A model generated the notes under the pieces. That model saw nothing but the letters and a program-made list of their open reading frames with translations, did no database searches and was not told where the DNA came from. Of a stretch of DNA of 64,000 bases, positions 28,248 through 37,003 are shown one piece after another; positions within the stretch are counted from its first letter, which is position 1, and each line of letters starts with the position of its first letter. Made by a program: the position numbers and the translations under genes. The stretch spans positions 7,316,001-7,380,000 of the forward strand of contig NZ_CP102509.1 of NCBI RefSeq assembly GCF_024611995.1. Direction: 5' to 3'. The stretch is from Streptomyces sp. NBC_00162. Lineage in GTDB: Bacteria > Actinomycetota > Actinomycetes > Streptomycetales > Streptomycetaceae.

Positions 28248-29279
28248 TCAGGAGGCGCCGGTGGTGGCGCCGGGGGCGCCGTCCCGCGCGTTGTCGGGCG
28301 CGAGGTCCGGTTCGAGCAGCATCCGGGCCGAGTTGTCCACGAGCTGTCGGAGCACCGGCAGATAGACCTCGTCTCCGCCCAGTTCGTCCAGGAGGCGGTG
28401 CGCCTCGTCGCGGTAGCCGTCGATGTCCGCGCGGTACCGGTCGAGAAGGGCGGGTGCCCGCAGGAGGCCCGCGAGCTCTCCTCGTGCCTGCCGGGATCGC
28501 CCGGCGGCGGCGCACAGATCCAGAATGCGCCCACGGGATTCAGGAGCCGCGTCCTCGACGGCGCATGCGAGGAGATAGGTCACCGTGCCGTTGGCCAGGT
28601 CCTCGTTGCGGCCGGACAGGATGTCCTCCTGGTCGTTGAACAGCTGCCAGATGATGCCGAAGACATAGCCGAACTCACGCCACAGCTCCACCCTCTCGCA
28701 CTTCGTTCCGGAGAGGATCGCGGCCATCGCGGTGATCATGCCGTAGGGTGCGCCGGATTTGCCGCGGTAGGTCTCGATCACCGAGCCGCGCGTGGCGCCG
28801 GCCGCGTCCCCGCGCATGTCCGCCATCTGGCCGTCGGCGGCCGCGATCGAGCCGTTCACGATCTCGGTGAGCAGTTCGCCGTGCACGGACTCCGGAACCC
28901 GTTGCGACAGGATGATCTGGACGGGAAGTATGTTTCCCGCGATGACGGACGCCAGCAGTGTCTCGTTCTCGGTGAGCCCGTCGGAAGCCGCGCTGCCGTT
29001 CCCGTCGGCCAGGTCGTCGAGATGGCAGGCCGAAGTCCACCACAGCAGGTGCACGGCGGAAATCGGCACGGCCGGTTCGGGGAAGCCCGTCTCGGCACCG
29101 TGCACGAGCAAGGGCAGTACCGAGATCGGATATTTCAGTTTCCGCTGCTCCAGGAGTTCGGCGACGGCGGTCCGGGCCGTGGCCGAGGCGGGGTCGAGCC
29201 GTTCCAGCGCGGCCGCTATCTCCGCGTCGATGTCCTGAGAGAGTTCCCGGTGTAAGTCCAGGTACGACAGGGAATTCAC
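28248..29279 (-). CDS. Polyprenyl synthetase family protein (trans-isoprenyl diphosphate synthase)
   Basis: 343 residues from GTG 29279 with GGAGGG six bases upstream. First aspartate motif DDLAD at residues 88-92 (HLDDLAD). RGKSGAPYGM occupies the position of the conserved Lys loop. The second motif is NDQED (IWQLFNDQEDILSG) in place of the canonical DDxxD. These features fit a class I all-alpha isoprenyl diphosphate synthase; the altered second motif may change chain length or partner needs. No terpene cyclase or other isoprenoid gene is nearby, so its product is unknown. Confidence 0.82.
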   Translation of the reverse strand: MNSLSYLDLHRELSQDIDAEIAAALERLDPASATARTAVAELLEQRKLKYPISVLPLLVHGAETGFPEPAVPISAVHLLWWTSACHLDDLADGNGSAASDGLTENETLLASVIAGNILPVQIILSQRVPESVHGELLTEIVNGSIAAADGQMADMRGDAAGATRGSVIETYRGKSGAPYGMITAMAAILSGTKCERVELWREFGYVFGIIWQLFNDQEDILSGRNEDLANGTVTYLLACAVEDAAPESRGRILDLCAAAGRSRQARGELAGLLRAPALLDRYRADIDGYRDEAHRLLDELGGDEVYLPVLRQLVDNSARMLLEPDLAPDNARDGAPGATTGAS

Positions 29280-29444
29280 GAATGCCCTCCATCGTGAGAA
29301 TGCGTCGAAGGGCGAACCACGCGCCCTTTGTGTCGCGTTACGTCACCGATTCGAACATTCTGGGCGGAGGGGATCCAGAGCCAATTCCCGCCGTGGCCGA
29401 TCCCTTTCGGCCATCAAGCGTCGAGGCTTGGCCCGACGGCCGGG

Positions 29445-29906
29445 TCAGTAGTAGTCGCGCATCAAGGCCGTCGCCCACTCCGGCTGCCGCAGCTCGCCGC
29501 GGGGACCGAACTCGGCCATGTACGGCTTCAGATCGAGTACGGGGGTGCCGTCCACCGCGTCGAGGCCCTCCACGTGGACGTCCAGGCCGTCCACCTTCAC
29601 CACCCGGCACCGCGAGACGCCGAGCCGGTTCGGCCTGTTCTTGCCGCGCTGGGCGAAGATGCCGACCAGCGGCCAGTCCGGGTTGCCCCGGGGGCGCCGT
29701 GCGCCCGTCTCGACCTTCTCCACTGGCACCCGGTCGAAGTGGTAGACGACCTCGACGTGCGAGAACTCCTCCAGGCCGTACAACGCCTCGGGGCCGAACC
29801 GGCCGGCGTCCAGGCGGATCACCGCCGTCTCGCGCCCCCAGTCGTCGTCGACCGCCTCCGCGCGGCCACCCACGACCACGCCCACCGGCTCGCACTCCAC
29901 CGTCAT
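29445..29906 (-). CDS. TrmO/YaeB-like tRNA methyltransferase family protein (TsaA-like)
   Basis: 153 residues from ATG 29906 (AGGGG upstream). The whole protein matches the beta-barrel TrmO/UPF0066 fold: ETAVIRLDAGRFGPEALYGLEEFSHVEVVYHF, the SAM-binding-side RRPRGNPDWPLVGIFAQRGKNRPNRLGVSRCRVV, and DGTPVLDLKPYMAEF. E. coli TrmO N6-methylates t6A37 of threonine tRNAs with SAM. Actinomycete paralogues are often shorter single-domain proteins like this one, so tRNA activity is likely but not certain. The upstream hypothetical gene ends 26 bp before it. Confidence 0.85.
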   Translation of the reverse strand: MTVECEPVGVVVGGRAEAVDDDWGRETAVIRLDAGRFGPEALYGLEEFSHVEVVYHFDRVPVEKVETGARRPRGNPDWPLVGIFAQRGKNRPNRLGVSRCRVVKVDGLDVHVEGLDAVDGTPVLDLKPYMAEFGPRGELRQPEWATALMRDYY

Positions 29907-29932
29907 CGTTCCCCTCGGATGTCCGTTTGCGT

Positions 29933-30712
29933 TCACGCCGGGCGCACCGCGACGCGGTCGAGCGCCGCCAGCAGCTCCGGCAGATCGGTCTCCCCGTCGC
30001 GCGGGACCGCGAGCACCCCGCTCGGCTCCTCGTCGAGCAGGACGAAGGCGGCATCACCGGTACGGGCCACCAGCGACCAGCCGGGGCCGTCCACCCGCAG
30101 CGTCCGGGCCTCCTCACCCGCGAACGAGGAGCGCACCCGCCCGGGCGGCGGCGGGCTCAGCGTGTACTCCAGGGCCGCCTTCAGCGCCCGCGCGAGTCCG
30201 GGATGCGCGGCGGCCGCCGCCCCGCCGTCCGTCGCCTCGCGCTCGCGCCAGTCACCCCACTGCCGGGCGATCTGGTCCGCGGCCATCCGCCGCTGCACCG
30301 GCCCCCACGCCTCCGCCGAGGGCGGCGCCAGCGGCACCCGCCCGGTGCCGTCCGCGCCCTGCTCCGGATCGTGCGGTTCCGGGATGCCCGAGGCCGCCAC
30401 CGACAACTCCAGCGGCCAGCCCGCCAGCGAGACCACGATCGACCGCTCGTCGGGGGACAGGTCGTAGTCCATCCCGCAGTCCCAGGAGGCGATGGCCGTG
30501 GCCACGAGCGAGACGTCGTCCACGACGACCGTCCACCGCGCGCCCTCCTCGTCCTGGCCGAGCACCAGCCCGTAGCCTTCCCCGTTCGGTGCCACACCCA
30601 GCAGGGAGCAGGCCTCGGGGAAGTCGTCGCCCAGGACACTGGGGAACTGCGCGGGGGTCAGCAGCACGGCGGTCAGCACGTACAGCGAGCCGCCACCCTC
30701 GTCGTCGGACAC
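29933..30712 (-). CDS. Conserved hypothetical protein
   Basis: 259 residues, unrecognised. The N-terminal half has YVLTAVLLTPAQFPSVLGDDFPEACSLLGV, then WTVVVDDVSLVATAIASWDCGMDYDLSPDERSIVVSLAGWPLEL. The C-terminal half ends LLDEEPSGVLAVPRDGETDLPELLAALDRVAVRP. No signal peptide, membrane segment or catalytic motif. It is a soluble cytoplasmic protein in an operon with the TrmO-like gene. Its start lies close to a divergent promoter region with the MpaB gene. Confidence 0.72.
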   Translation of the reverse strand: MSDDEGGGSLYVLTAVLLTPAQFPSVLGDDFPEACSLLGVAPNGEGYGLVLGQDEEGARWTVVVDDVSLVATAIASWDCGMDYDLSPDERSIVVSLAGWPLELSVAASGIPEPHDPEQGADGTGRVPLAPPSAEAWGPVQRRMAADQIARQWGDWREREATDGGAAAAAHPGLARALKAALEYTLSPPPPGRVRSSFAGEEARTLRVDGPGWSLVARTGDAAFVLLDEEPSGVLAVPRDGETDLPELLAALDRVAVRPA

Positions 30713-30847
30713 CTGGCCTCCCGGTAGCTCTCTTGTCGGCGCACCTTAACCAGCGGGTAACCCGCCCGTCGAGGGCCTGCGGCCCACGATTTCCAAGGCC
30801 GCTACCTGCACGTAGAGTTGGGAGCCCGCCACAGAAAGGGACACCCG

Positions 30848-31762
30848 GTGCAGCGTTACGACCGGCTGAGGGAGATCCTCCGTCTCGATCCCGACAAGGA
30901 CTTCCTCGCCATCTACCGGCTCACCGCCACCTATGAGTTCCCCTGGGACTTCACCCGCGCCCTGGAACTCGCCCTGTTCCGCACCTACGCCGTCCCCGCC
31001 ATCGGCGGCCTGCTGGCCGACACCGCCGAGTTCACGGACCGCACCCAGAAGCGCTACGACGACACCGCGCTGCTCCTCGACGCCATCGTGGAGCACGGCT
31101 TCGAGAGCGACACCGCGCGCACCGCGATCCGCCGCGTCAACCAGATGCACCGCAGTTACGACATCTCCAACGAGGACATGCGCTACGTCCTGTCCACTTT
31201 CGTGGTGATTCCGTCGCGCTGGTTGGACGCGTACGGCTGGCGTCCGCTGACCCACCACGAGCGCAGGGCCTCGGCGAACTACTACGCCACCTTGGGCCGC
31301 CATCTGGGCATCACGGACATTCCCGGCTCTTTCGAGGAGTTCGAGTCCACCCTGAACGCCTACGAGGAGGCCCACTTCGGCTGGGACGAGGGCGCCCGGC
31401 AGGTCGCGGACTCCACCCTCGACCTGATGGCCTCCTGGTACCCGGCGCCGCTCGCCCCTGCCGTCCGCGGCGCGAGCCTCGCCCTGCTCGACGAGCCGCT
31501 GCTGGACGCCTTCCGGTTCGCCCGCCCGCACCCCCGGGTCCAGCGGCTGGTCCAGGGCGCCCTGCGGCTGCGCGGGCGCGCGGTACGGCTGCTGCCCCCG
31601 CGCAAGGCCCCGCACTACGCCCGCCAGAACCCGGAGATCAAGAGCTATCCCGGTGGCTACGACGTGGGCGAGCTCGGCACGTTTCCCGTGCCCGGAACCG
31701 GCGGCTGCCCCGTTCCGCATCCTCGCCGGCCGGCCGGAGCAGAGGCTCAGCCTCCGGCGTGA
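30848..31762 (+). CDS. Oxygenase MpaB family protein (DUF2236)
   Basis: 304 residues from GTG 30848 (AAAGGG upstream). The all-helical MpaB/latex-clearing-type fold is suggested by AVPAIGGLLADTAEFTDRTQKRYDDTALLLDAIVEHGF, by RRVNQMHRSYDISNEDMRYVLSTFVVIPSRWLDAYGWRPLT containing the conserved HR and Asn/Asp pattern, and by AHFGWDEGARQVADSTL. Related proteins bind haem b and oxidise or oxygenate mycophenolate- or rubber-like substrates. The substrate here is unknown. The C-terminus is basic and proline-rich. Confidence 0.78.
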   Translation: MQRYDRLREILRLDPDKDFLAIYRLTATYEFPWDFTRALELALFRTYAVPAIGGLLADTAEFTDRTQKRYDDTALLLDAIVEHGFESDTARTAIRRVNQMHRSYDISNEDMRYVLSTFVVIPSRWLDAYGWRPLTHHERRASANYYATLGRHLGITDIPGSFEEFESTLNAYEEAHFGWDEGARQVADSTLDLMASWYPAPLAPAVRGASLALLDEPLLDAFRFARPHPRVQRLVQGALRLRGRAVRLLPPRKAPHYARQNPEIKSYPGGYDVGELGTFPVPGTGGCPVPHPRRPAGAEAQPPA

Positions 31763-31814
31763 TCCCGGGTACCTCCGCGCGTCCCGGGCAAGGGGCCGAC
31801 GTACAAGACGTGTG

Positions 31815-32414
31815 TCACCGGTGCCGTACGGCCAGCACCAGGAAGCGGGCGTCCTCGTCGGCGTACGAGGTCATCTCCCAGCCCGAACGGGCGAGCAGCG
31901 GGCCGAGGTTGTGCTCGGCCCGCAGGTCCTCCGGAGTCAGTTCCCGGCCGTGGCGGGCGGCGAGGGCCGCTCGCCCGATCGGGTGAAAGAGTGCGAGCCG
32001 GCCGCCGGGGCGGACCACCCGGGCCAGCTCGCGCAGGTTCGCGGCCGGGTCGGGCAGGTGCGCGATCAGCCCGGCGGCGAACACCGCGTCCAGCGTCCCG
32101 TCGCGCAGCGGCAGCCGGGCCACGTCCGTGAGCAGCAGTGCACCCTGCGCGGCCCGCCCCGCCCGCTGCGCGGCGGCCAGCATCTGCGGGGTGAGGTCGG
32201 CCCCGAGCACGATGCCGGCAGGTCCGACGGCGGCGCGCAGCGGGGTCAGGGCCCGCCCGGTGCCGCAGCCCGCGTCGAGCACGCGGTCCCCGGGCCGCAG
32301 TCCGAATTCGGCGACGGCGGTCGCGAAGGCGGGCGCGTCCTCGGGGAACTTGCGGTCCCAGTCGGCGGCGCGCGCTCCGAAGAACTCCTGCACGTGCGTG
32401 TGGTCTTCGCTCAT
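31815..32414 (-). CDS. Class I SAM-dependent methyltransferase
   Basis: 199 residues from ATG 32414 (MSEDHTHVQEFFGARAADWD). Motif I VLDAGCGTGRAL, motif II GADLTPQML, then LLLTDVARLPLRDGTLDAVFAAGLIAHLPDPAANLRELARVVRPGGRLALFHP. The fold is the UbiE/Methyltransf_11 type. The acceptor is unknown; the lack of extra domains suggests a small-molecule substrate. It is convergent with the MpaB gene. Confidence 0.87.
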   Translation of the reverse strand: MSEDHTHVQEFFGARAADWDRKFPEDAPAFATAVAEFGLRPGDRVLDAGCGTGRALTPLRAAVGPAGIVLGADLTPQMLAAAQRAGRAAQGALLLTDVARLPLRDGTLDAVFAAGLIAHLPDPAANLRELARVVRPGGRLALFHPIGRAALAARHGRELTPEDLRAEHNLGPLLARSGWEMTSYADEDARFLVLAVRHR

Positions 32415-32582
32415 GTGCCCATGATCCCCCACCGGCGAGGACGCGTGGATCTGCGGACCGTGTGCAAGGTGGTACGCGGCGTGATCGAAGATGAACGTAT
32501 CTCTGTCATATTCCAGCAGTTACAGCGGCTTTCGGAATGCGCCCCGTGTTCGCGCCCTCACCCGGACTAGCGTCCGGTGGCC

Positions 32583-33371
32583 ATGGGACACCTGGGACAT
32601 CTGGACCACGCCGCCTACGGCTGGCTGACACCCGTGCTGTCATACGTGATGGCATCCGTCGGCGCCGCCCTCGGGCTGCGCTGCACCGTCCGCGCGCTCG
32701 CCGCGACCGGCACCGCCCGGCGCAACTGGCTCCTGGCCGCGGCCTCCGCGATCGGCACCGGCATCTGGACGATGCACTTCGTCGCGATGCTCGGCTTCGA
32801 CGTCACCGGCACCGAGATCCACTACAACGTGCCGATCACCATCCTCAGCCTGCTCGTCGCCATGCTGGTCGTCGGCGCGGGGGTGTTCGCCGTCGGCTAC
32901 GGCAAGGACCGCGGCCGGGCCCTCGTCCTGGGCGGTCTCACCACCGGCCTCGGCGTCGCGAGCATGCACTACCTCGGCATGGCGGCCCTGCGCCTGCACG
33001 GTGACGTCTCCTACGACCCGCTCACCGTCGGACTCTCCGTCGTCATCGCCGTGGTCGCTGCCACCGCGGCCCTGTGGGCCGCGCTCAACATCAAGTCACC
33101 GGTGGCCGTGGCCGTCGCCTCGCTCGTCATGGGCGCCGCCGTCAGCAGCATGCACTACACCGGGATGACCGCCGTCGCCGTCAGCGTCAGTCCCTCGGAC
33201 GCCGCCCTGCCCGGTGCGACGGCCATGCAGTTCATCTTCCCGCTCGCCGTCGGGCTGGGCTCCTACCTGTTCATCACCGCCGCCTTCGTCGCGCTGTCGC
33301 CGACCGCCGACGAGCGGGCCGCCTCCGACTCCGTACGGAAGCTGGGGGAACGGGCCGCGCCCGCCCACTGA
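32583..33371 (+). CDS. MHYT-domain integral membrane sensor protein
   Basis: 262 residues (ATG 32583; GTG 32577 is also possible). Seven membrane helices with the MHYT signature repeated: WTMHFVAMLGF, VASMHYLGMAAL and VSSMHYTGMTAV. These His/Met clusters at the outer face are thought to bind copper and sense gases such as O2, CO or NO. There is no attached GGDEF/EAL or kinase domain. The next gene, after a repeat-rich gap, is the conservon sensor kinase, so it might feed signals to that complex. Confidence 0.9.
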   Translation: MGHLGHLDHAAYGWLTPVLSYVMASVGAALGLRCTVRALAATGTARRNWLLAAASAIGTGIWTMHFVAMLGFDVTGTEIHYNVPITILSLLVAMLVVGAGVFAVGYGKDRGRALVLGGLTTGLGVASMHYLGMAALRLHGDVSYDPLTVGLSVVIAVVAATAALWAALNIKSPVAVAVASLVMGAAVSSMHYTGMTAVAVSVSPSDAALPGATAMQFIFPLAVGLGSYLFITAAFVALSPTADERAASDSVRKLGERAAPAH

Positions 33372-33382
33372 GCACACCGGAC

Positions 33383-33438
33383 GCACGGTACGTACGCACG
33401 GCACGTACGCACGCACGGCACATACGCACGGCACATAC
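33383..33438. repeat. 13-bp tandem repeats upstream of cvnA
   Basis: Four copies of GCACGGYACRTAC (33383-33395, 33396-33408, 33413-33425, 33426-33438) with one 4-base GCAC interruption. Each unit contains TACG/TGCG-like half-palindromes. The block starts 11 bp after the MHYT gene stop and ends 105 bp before the cvnA start, so it may be a regulator-binding array or a simple repeat expansion. Confidence 0.85.
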
Positions 33439-33543
33439 GCACCCACCTGCACCCGTATCTGTACCCGCACCCGAATCCGCCCTTGCAGAACACGCACGCC
33501 GAACGACCCGCACCTGTCGGTACCGCCCCGGAACGAGGAGTCC

Positions 33544-36159
33544 ATGCGCACACCCCGCAGACAACCGGAAGCAGCGGCGCCGCGGCTCCCCGCGCCGGCG
33601 GGCGGCCACGGCCACGGCTCGGGAACGGGCCGCCGGGCCCACGCCGGGCCGCCGGCCGACGAACGCCCGGAACAGGCACTCCACCAGCCCGCCCCGGCGC
33701 CGCACGAGCGGGGTCCCCGGCTGCGGCTGCGCCCCGCCACCGTCCGCGCGAAGATCGTTTCACTGCTGATGGTCCCCGTCGTCTCGCTGCTCGCCCTGTG
33801 GGCCTTCGCCACCGTCAGCACCGCCCAGGACATCGCCCGGCTCAGCCGCGTCCAGCAGGTCGACACCGAGATACGCACCCCCGTCGCCGCCGCCGTCACC
33901 GAGCTCCAGGCCGAACGGCGCGCCGCCGTCCGCCTCCTCGCCGACCCCGCCGCCGACCCGGCCGCCCTGGACCAGCAGGCCCGCCGCACCGACGCCGCCG
34001 TCCGGCGGCTGCGGCTCGGAGAGCGCAACACCGTCGCCGACTCCGGCGACTACGGCTCGGACGTCGTGGTCCGCCTGGGCGCGTTCGTCGTCGACGCCGA
34101 GGCGCTGGAATCCGCCCGCAAGGACATCACCGGACGCCGTGCCACCCCCGAGGCCGCCTACGAGATCTACACCCGCGTGGTCGACTCGGCCCTCGCCGTG
34201 GGCGGCGCCCTGACCGGCGGGGAGGACGCAGAACTCGGCCCCGCCTCCAGGGTCCTGCTGGAATTCGCCCGGGCCGGAGAGCTTCTCTCCCGGGAGGACG
34301 CGCTGCTCGCCGTACCGGGTCCGCGCAGCGCCGAAACGCTTCGGCAGCTGATCGGCACCATCGAGACCCGGCGCGCCCTCACCGCCGCCGCGGCCCGCGA
34401 CCTCCCCCCTGCCCAGCAGTCCGCCTGGCAGTCCGTGGCCAAGAGCGCCGCCTACGCCGACCTCACCGCCGCCGAGGACCGGGCGCTTGCCGCCGGCGCG
34501 GCCAAGGAGGTGCGCGGGGTACCCGCCGGATGGGAGGCCGCGCACACCGGCATCGGCGCCTCGATGCGGGAGATCGAGGGAGCCGCGCACGCCGCGGCCG
34601 CCGACCGGGCCGACCCGTTCGCCGAGGGGGCGCTCAGCCCGGCCGGAGCCGCCGTGCTGCTGGGCCTGGCCGCCGTCGCCGCCTCGCTGGTCATCTCCGT
34701 CCGCATCGGCCGCGCCCTGGTCGTGGAACTGGTCTCCCTGCGCAACACCGCGCTGGAGATCGCCCACCGCAAGCTCCCGTACGCCATGGAGCGGCTCCGC
34801 GCGGGCCGGGCCGACGAGATCGACGTCGCCGGCGAGACCCCGGACGGGCCGCCCGCCGACGACGAGATCACCCAGGTCGGCGAGGCGCTCGCCACCGTCC
34901 ACCGGGCCGCGCTCAGCGCCGCCGTCGAACGGGCGGAGCTGGCCAGCGGGGTCTCCGGGGTCTTCGTCAACCTCGCCCGCCGCAGCCAGGTCCTCGTGCA
35001 CAAGCAGCTCACCCTGCTCGACTCGATGGAACGGCGCGCGGACGACCCGAACGAGCTCGGCGACCTCTTCCGCCTCGACCACCTGACCACCCGGATGCGC
35101 CGGCACGCGGAGAGCCTGATCATCCTTTCGGGTGCGGCCCCCGGCCGGGCCTGGCGGATGCCGGTCCCGCTCACGAACGTCGTACGGGCCGCCGTCTCCG
35201 AGATCGAGGACTACCCCCGTGTCGAGGTGCGCCAGCTCGCGGAGGCCGCCGTGGTCGGCGGAGCCGTCGCCGACCTCACCCACCTGCTGGCCGAACTCAT
35301 CGAGAACGCCGCCCAGTTCTCCCCGCCGCACACCAAGGTCCGCGTCAGCGGCGAGCCGGTCGGCGCCGGATACGTCCTGGAGATCGAGGACCGCGGGCTC
35401 GGCATGGGCCGCGAGACCCTGAGCGACGCCAACCGGCGCATCGAGCAGTCCGAGGCGCTCGACCTCTTCGACAGCGACCGGCTCGGGCTCTTCGTCGTCA
35501 GCCGTCTCTCGTCCCGCCACGGCGTGAAGGTGCACCTGCGGACGTCACCGTACGGGGGCACCACCGCCGTGGTGCTGCTGCCGAACTCCATGCTCCAGGG
35601 AGCGATCACGGCCGGCGCCCCCGGGCCGGAACCCCGGGCGGGGGCGACCGCCGGGGCACGGACCGCGGCATCGGTACCCGTACCGGTACCCGCTCCCGTA
35701 CCGGCTTCGGAGCCGGCCCCGGAGGCGGAGCAGCCGCCGGCGATGACCGTCGTACGGGAGGACGCACGCGGACTCCGGGACCCGGACCCCTCCCCCGCCC
35801 GGGAAGAGCCGCGCCCCGCCCCGGTGGCCGCGCTGCGGCCGCGCGCTCCGGGCGGCGCGGTCACCCGTACGCAGGTCGCCGCGGCCCCCGCCGCCTCGGT
35901 GACGGAACTGCCGCGCCGGGTCCGCCAGGCCAGCCTCGTCCCGCAGCTGCGCGAGACCCCCGCGCCCAAGGCCCCGGCGGGCGCGCGCCTCGCCGAGGAA
36001 CCGCCGGGGCGCAGCCCCGAGCAGGCGCGGGACCGGATGGCCGCCTACCGGGCCGGATGGGTCCGCGGCGCCGAGGAGAACTCCCCTCACGCAGGCAGCG
36101 CGCGCAGCGAAGGCAGCGAAGGCAGGCAAGGCAGCCATGGCAGCAAAGGAGAAGTGTGA
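33544..36159 (+). CDS. cvnA: Conservon protein CvnA: nitrate/nitrite-type sensor histidine-kinase-like protein
   Basis: 871 residues from ATG 33544 (GAGGAG just upstream). A disordered N-terminus precedes TM helix 1 (about 71-92), a periplasmic helical sensor domain, TM helix 2 (about 365-388), a HAMP linker, then a HATPase domain: HLLAELIENAAQFSPPHTKVRV (N box, about 580-600) and IEDRGLGMGRETL (G box, about 615). The tail of some 200 residues is Pro/Ala-rich and disordered. Conservon sensors lack a clear phospho-acceptor His and form a membrane complex with CvnB, C and D resembling eukaryotic GPCR-G-protein units. It overlaps cvnB by one base. Confidence 0.93.
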   Translation: MRTPRRQPEAAAPRLPAPAGGHGHGSGTGRRAHAGPPADERPEQALHQPAPAPHERGPRLRLRPATVRAKIVSLLMVPVVSLLALWAFATVSTAQDIARLSRVQQVDTEIRTPVAAAVTELQAERRAAVRLLADPAADPAALDQQARRTDAAVRRLRLGERNTVADSGDYGSDVVVRLGAFVVDAEALESARKDITGRRATPEAAYEIYTRVVDSALAVGGALTGGEDAELGPASRVLLEFARAGELLSREDALLAVPGPRSAETLRQLIGTIETRRALTAAAARDLPPAQQSAWQSVAKSAAYADLTAAEDRALAAGAAKEVRGVPAGWEAAHTGIGASMREIEGAAHAAAADRADPFAEGALSPAGAAVLLGLAAVAASLVISVRIGRALVVELVSLRNTALEIAHRKLPYAMERLRAGRADEIDVAGETPDGPPADDEITQVGEALATVHRAALSAAVERAELASGVSGVFVNLARRSQVLVHKQLTLLDSMERRADDPNELGDLFRLDHLTTRMRRHAESLIILSGAAPGRAWRMPVPLTNVVRAAVSEIEDYPRVEVRQLAEAAVVGGAVADLTHLLAELIENAAQFSPPHTKVRVSGEPVGAGYVLEIEDRGLGMGRETLSDANRRIEQSEALDLFDSDRLGLFVVSRLSSRHGVKVHLRTSPYGGTTAVVLLPNSMLQGAITAGAPGPEPRAGATAGARTAASVPVPVPAPVPASEPAPEAEQPPAMTVVREDARGLRDPDPSPAREEPRPAPVAALRPRAPGGAVTRTQVAAAPAASVTELPRRVRQASLVPQLRETPAPKAPAGARLAEEPPGRSPEQARDRMAAYRAGWVRGAEENSPHAGSARSEGSEGRQGSHGSKGEV

Positions 36160-36605
36160 TGATCGAACACCAGAGAATCGACCTCAACGGCGGCGTCCGC
36201 AGGTCCGGTGAACTGGACTGGCTCCTGGACGACCTGGTGGTCCGGGTCCGGGAGGTCCGGCACACCGTGGTGCTGTCCAACGACGGCCTGCCGGTCGGCG
36301 CTTCCAGCGCGCTGAGCCGGGAGGACGCGGAGCACCTGGCCGCCGTGGCCTCCGGCTTCCACAGCCTGGCCAAGGGCGCGGGACGGCATTTCCACGCCGG
36401 GGGCGTACGCCAGACGATGGTCGAGATGGACGAGGGCTTCCTCTTCGTCGCGGCCGCCGGGGACGGCTCCTGTCTGGCGGTGCTCAGCAGCGCCGGGGCC
36501 GACATCGGGCTGATCGCCTACGAGATGGCACGACTGGTGAAGCGGGTCGGCGAGCACCTGTACACCCCGCCCCGGTTCGCGGCACGGCCGCCGGCCGCCG
36601 GCTGA
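36159..36605 (+). CDS. cvnB: Conservon protein CvnB: roadblock/LC7 domain protein
   Basis: 148 residues. ELDWLLDDLVVRVREVRHTVVLSNDGLPVGASSALSREDAEHLAAVASGFHSLAKGAGRHFHAGGVRQTMVEMDEGFLFVAAAGDGSCLAVLS is a textbook roadblock/LC7 (MglB-like) fold, which in conservons associates with the GTPase CvnD, probably as a regulator of its GTP cycle. ATG 36159 overlaps the cvnA TGA. It is cytoplasmic. Confidence 0.95.
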   Translation: MIEHQRIDLNGGVRRSGELDWLLDDLVVRVREVRHTVVLSNDGLPVGASSALSREDAEHLAAVASGFHSLAKGAGRHFHAGGVRQTMVEMDEGFLFVAAAGDGSCLAVLSSAGADIGLIAYEMARLVKRVGEHLYTPPRFAARPPAAG

Positions 36606-36622
36606 GGGCGGCGGTCCGGCAC

Positions 36623-37003
36623 ATGAACGGCCAGTGGTACGACGCCGACGCGGGCCCGCTCGTCCGTCCGTACGCGATGACCGGCGGGCGTACGAAGCCG
36701 GGACCCCACGGGGTCCGCTTCGACCTGATCGCGCTGGTCGTCGTGGATCCGGAGGGCGCCGACGCGGCCGCCGAGTCGCTGCTCGGACCGGAACACCGGG
36801 CACTGCTCGGACTCTGCCGGTCCGAGACCCAGTCGGTGGCGGAGCTCGCCGCCGACGCCGACCTGCCCGTGGGGGTGGTGCGGGTGCTGCTCGGCGACCT
36901 GCTGGAGGGCGGGCATGTCAAGGTCAGCAGGCCGGTACCGCCCGCGCAGCTGCCGGACGAGCGGATTCTGCGGGAAGTCATCGAGGGATTGCGAGCGTTG
37001 TGA
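36623..37003 (+). CDS. cvnC: Conservon protein CvnC: DUF742 protein
   Basis: 126 residues. LVRPYAMTGGRTKP at the start and a winged-helix-like core (LLGLCRSETQSVAELAADADLPVGVVRVLLGDLLEGGHVKV) define the DUF742 family found only in conservons. It is thought to be part of the sensor complex, and its HTH-like fold hints at nucleic acid or protein binding. Its TGA shares a base with the cvnD ATG. Confidence 0.95.
   Translation: MNGQWYDADAGPLVRPYAMTGGRTKPGPHGVRFDLIALVVVDPEGADAAAESLLGPEHRALLGLCRSETQSVAELAADADLPVGVVRVLLGDLLEGGHVKVSRPVPPAQLPDERILREVIEGLRAL

Noticed and set aside
33383..33438. Possible CRISPR array
   Set aside because: Units of 13 bp are contiguous with no spacers, and no cas genes are present; it is a simple tandem repeat.
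33483..36605. 1040-residue plus-strand open frame overlapping cvnA
   Set aside because: Only its end (36159-36605) is real, as cvnB. The rest is an Arg/Pro-rich off-frame shadow of cvnA.
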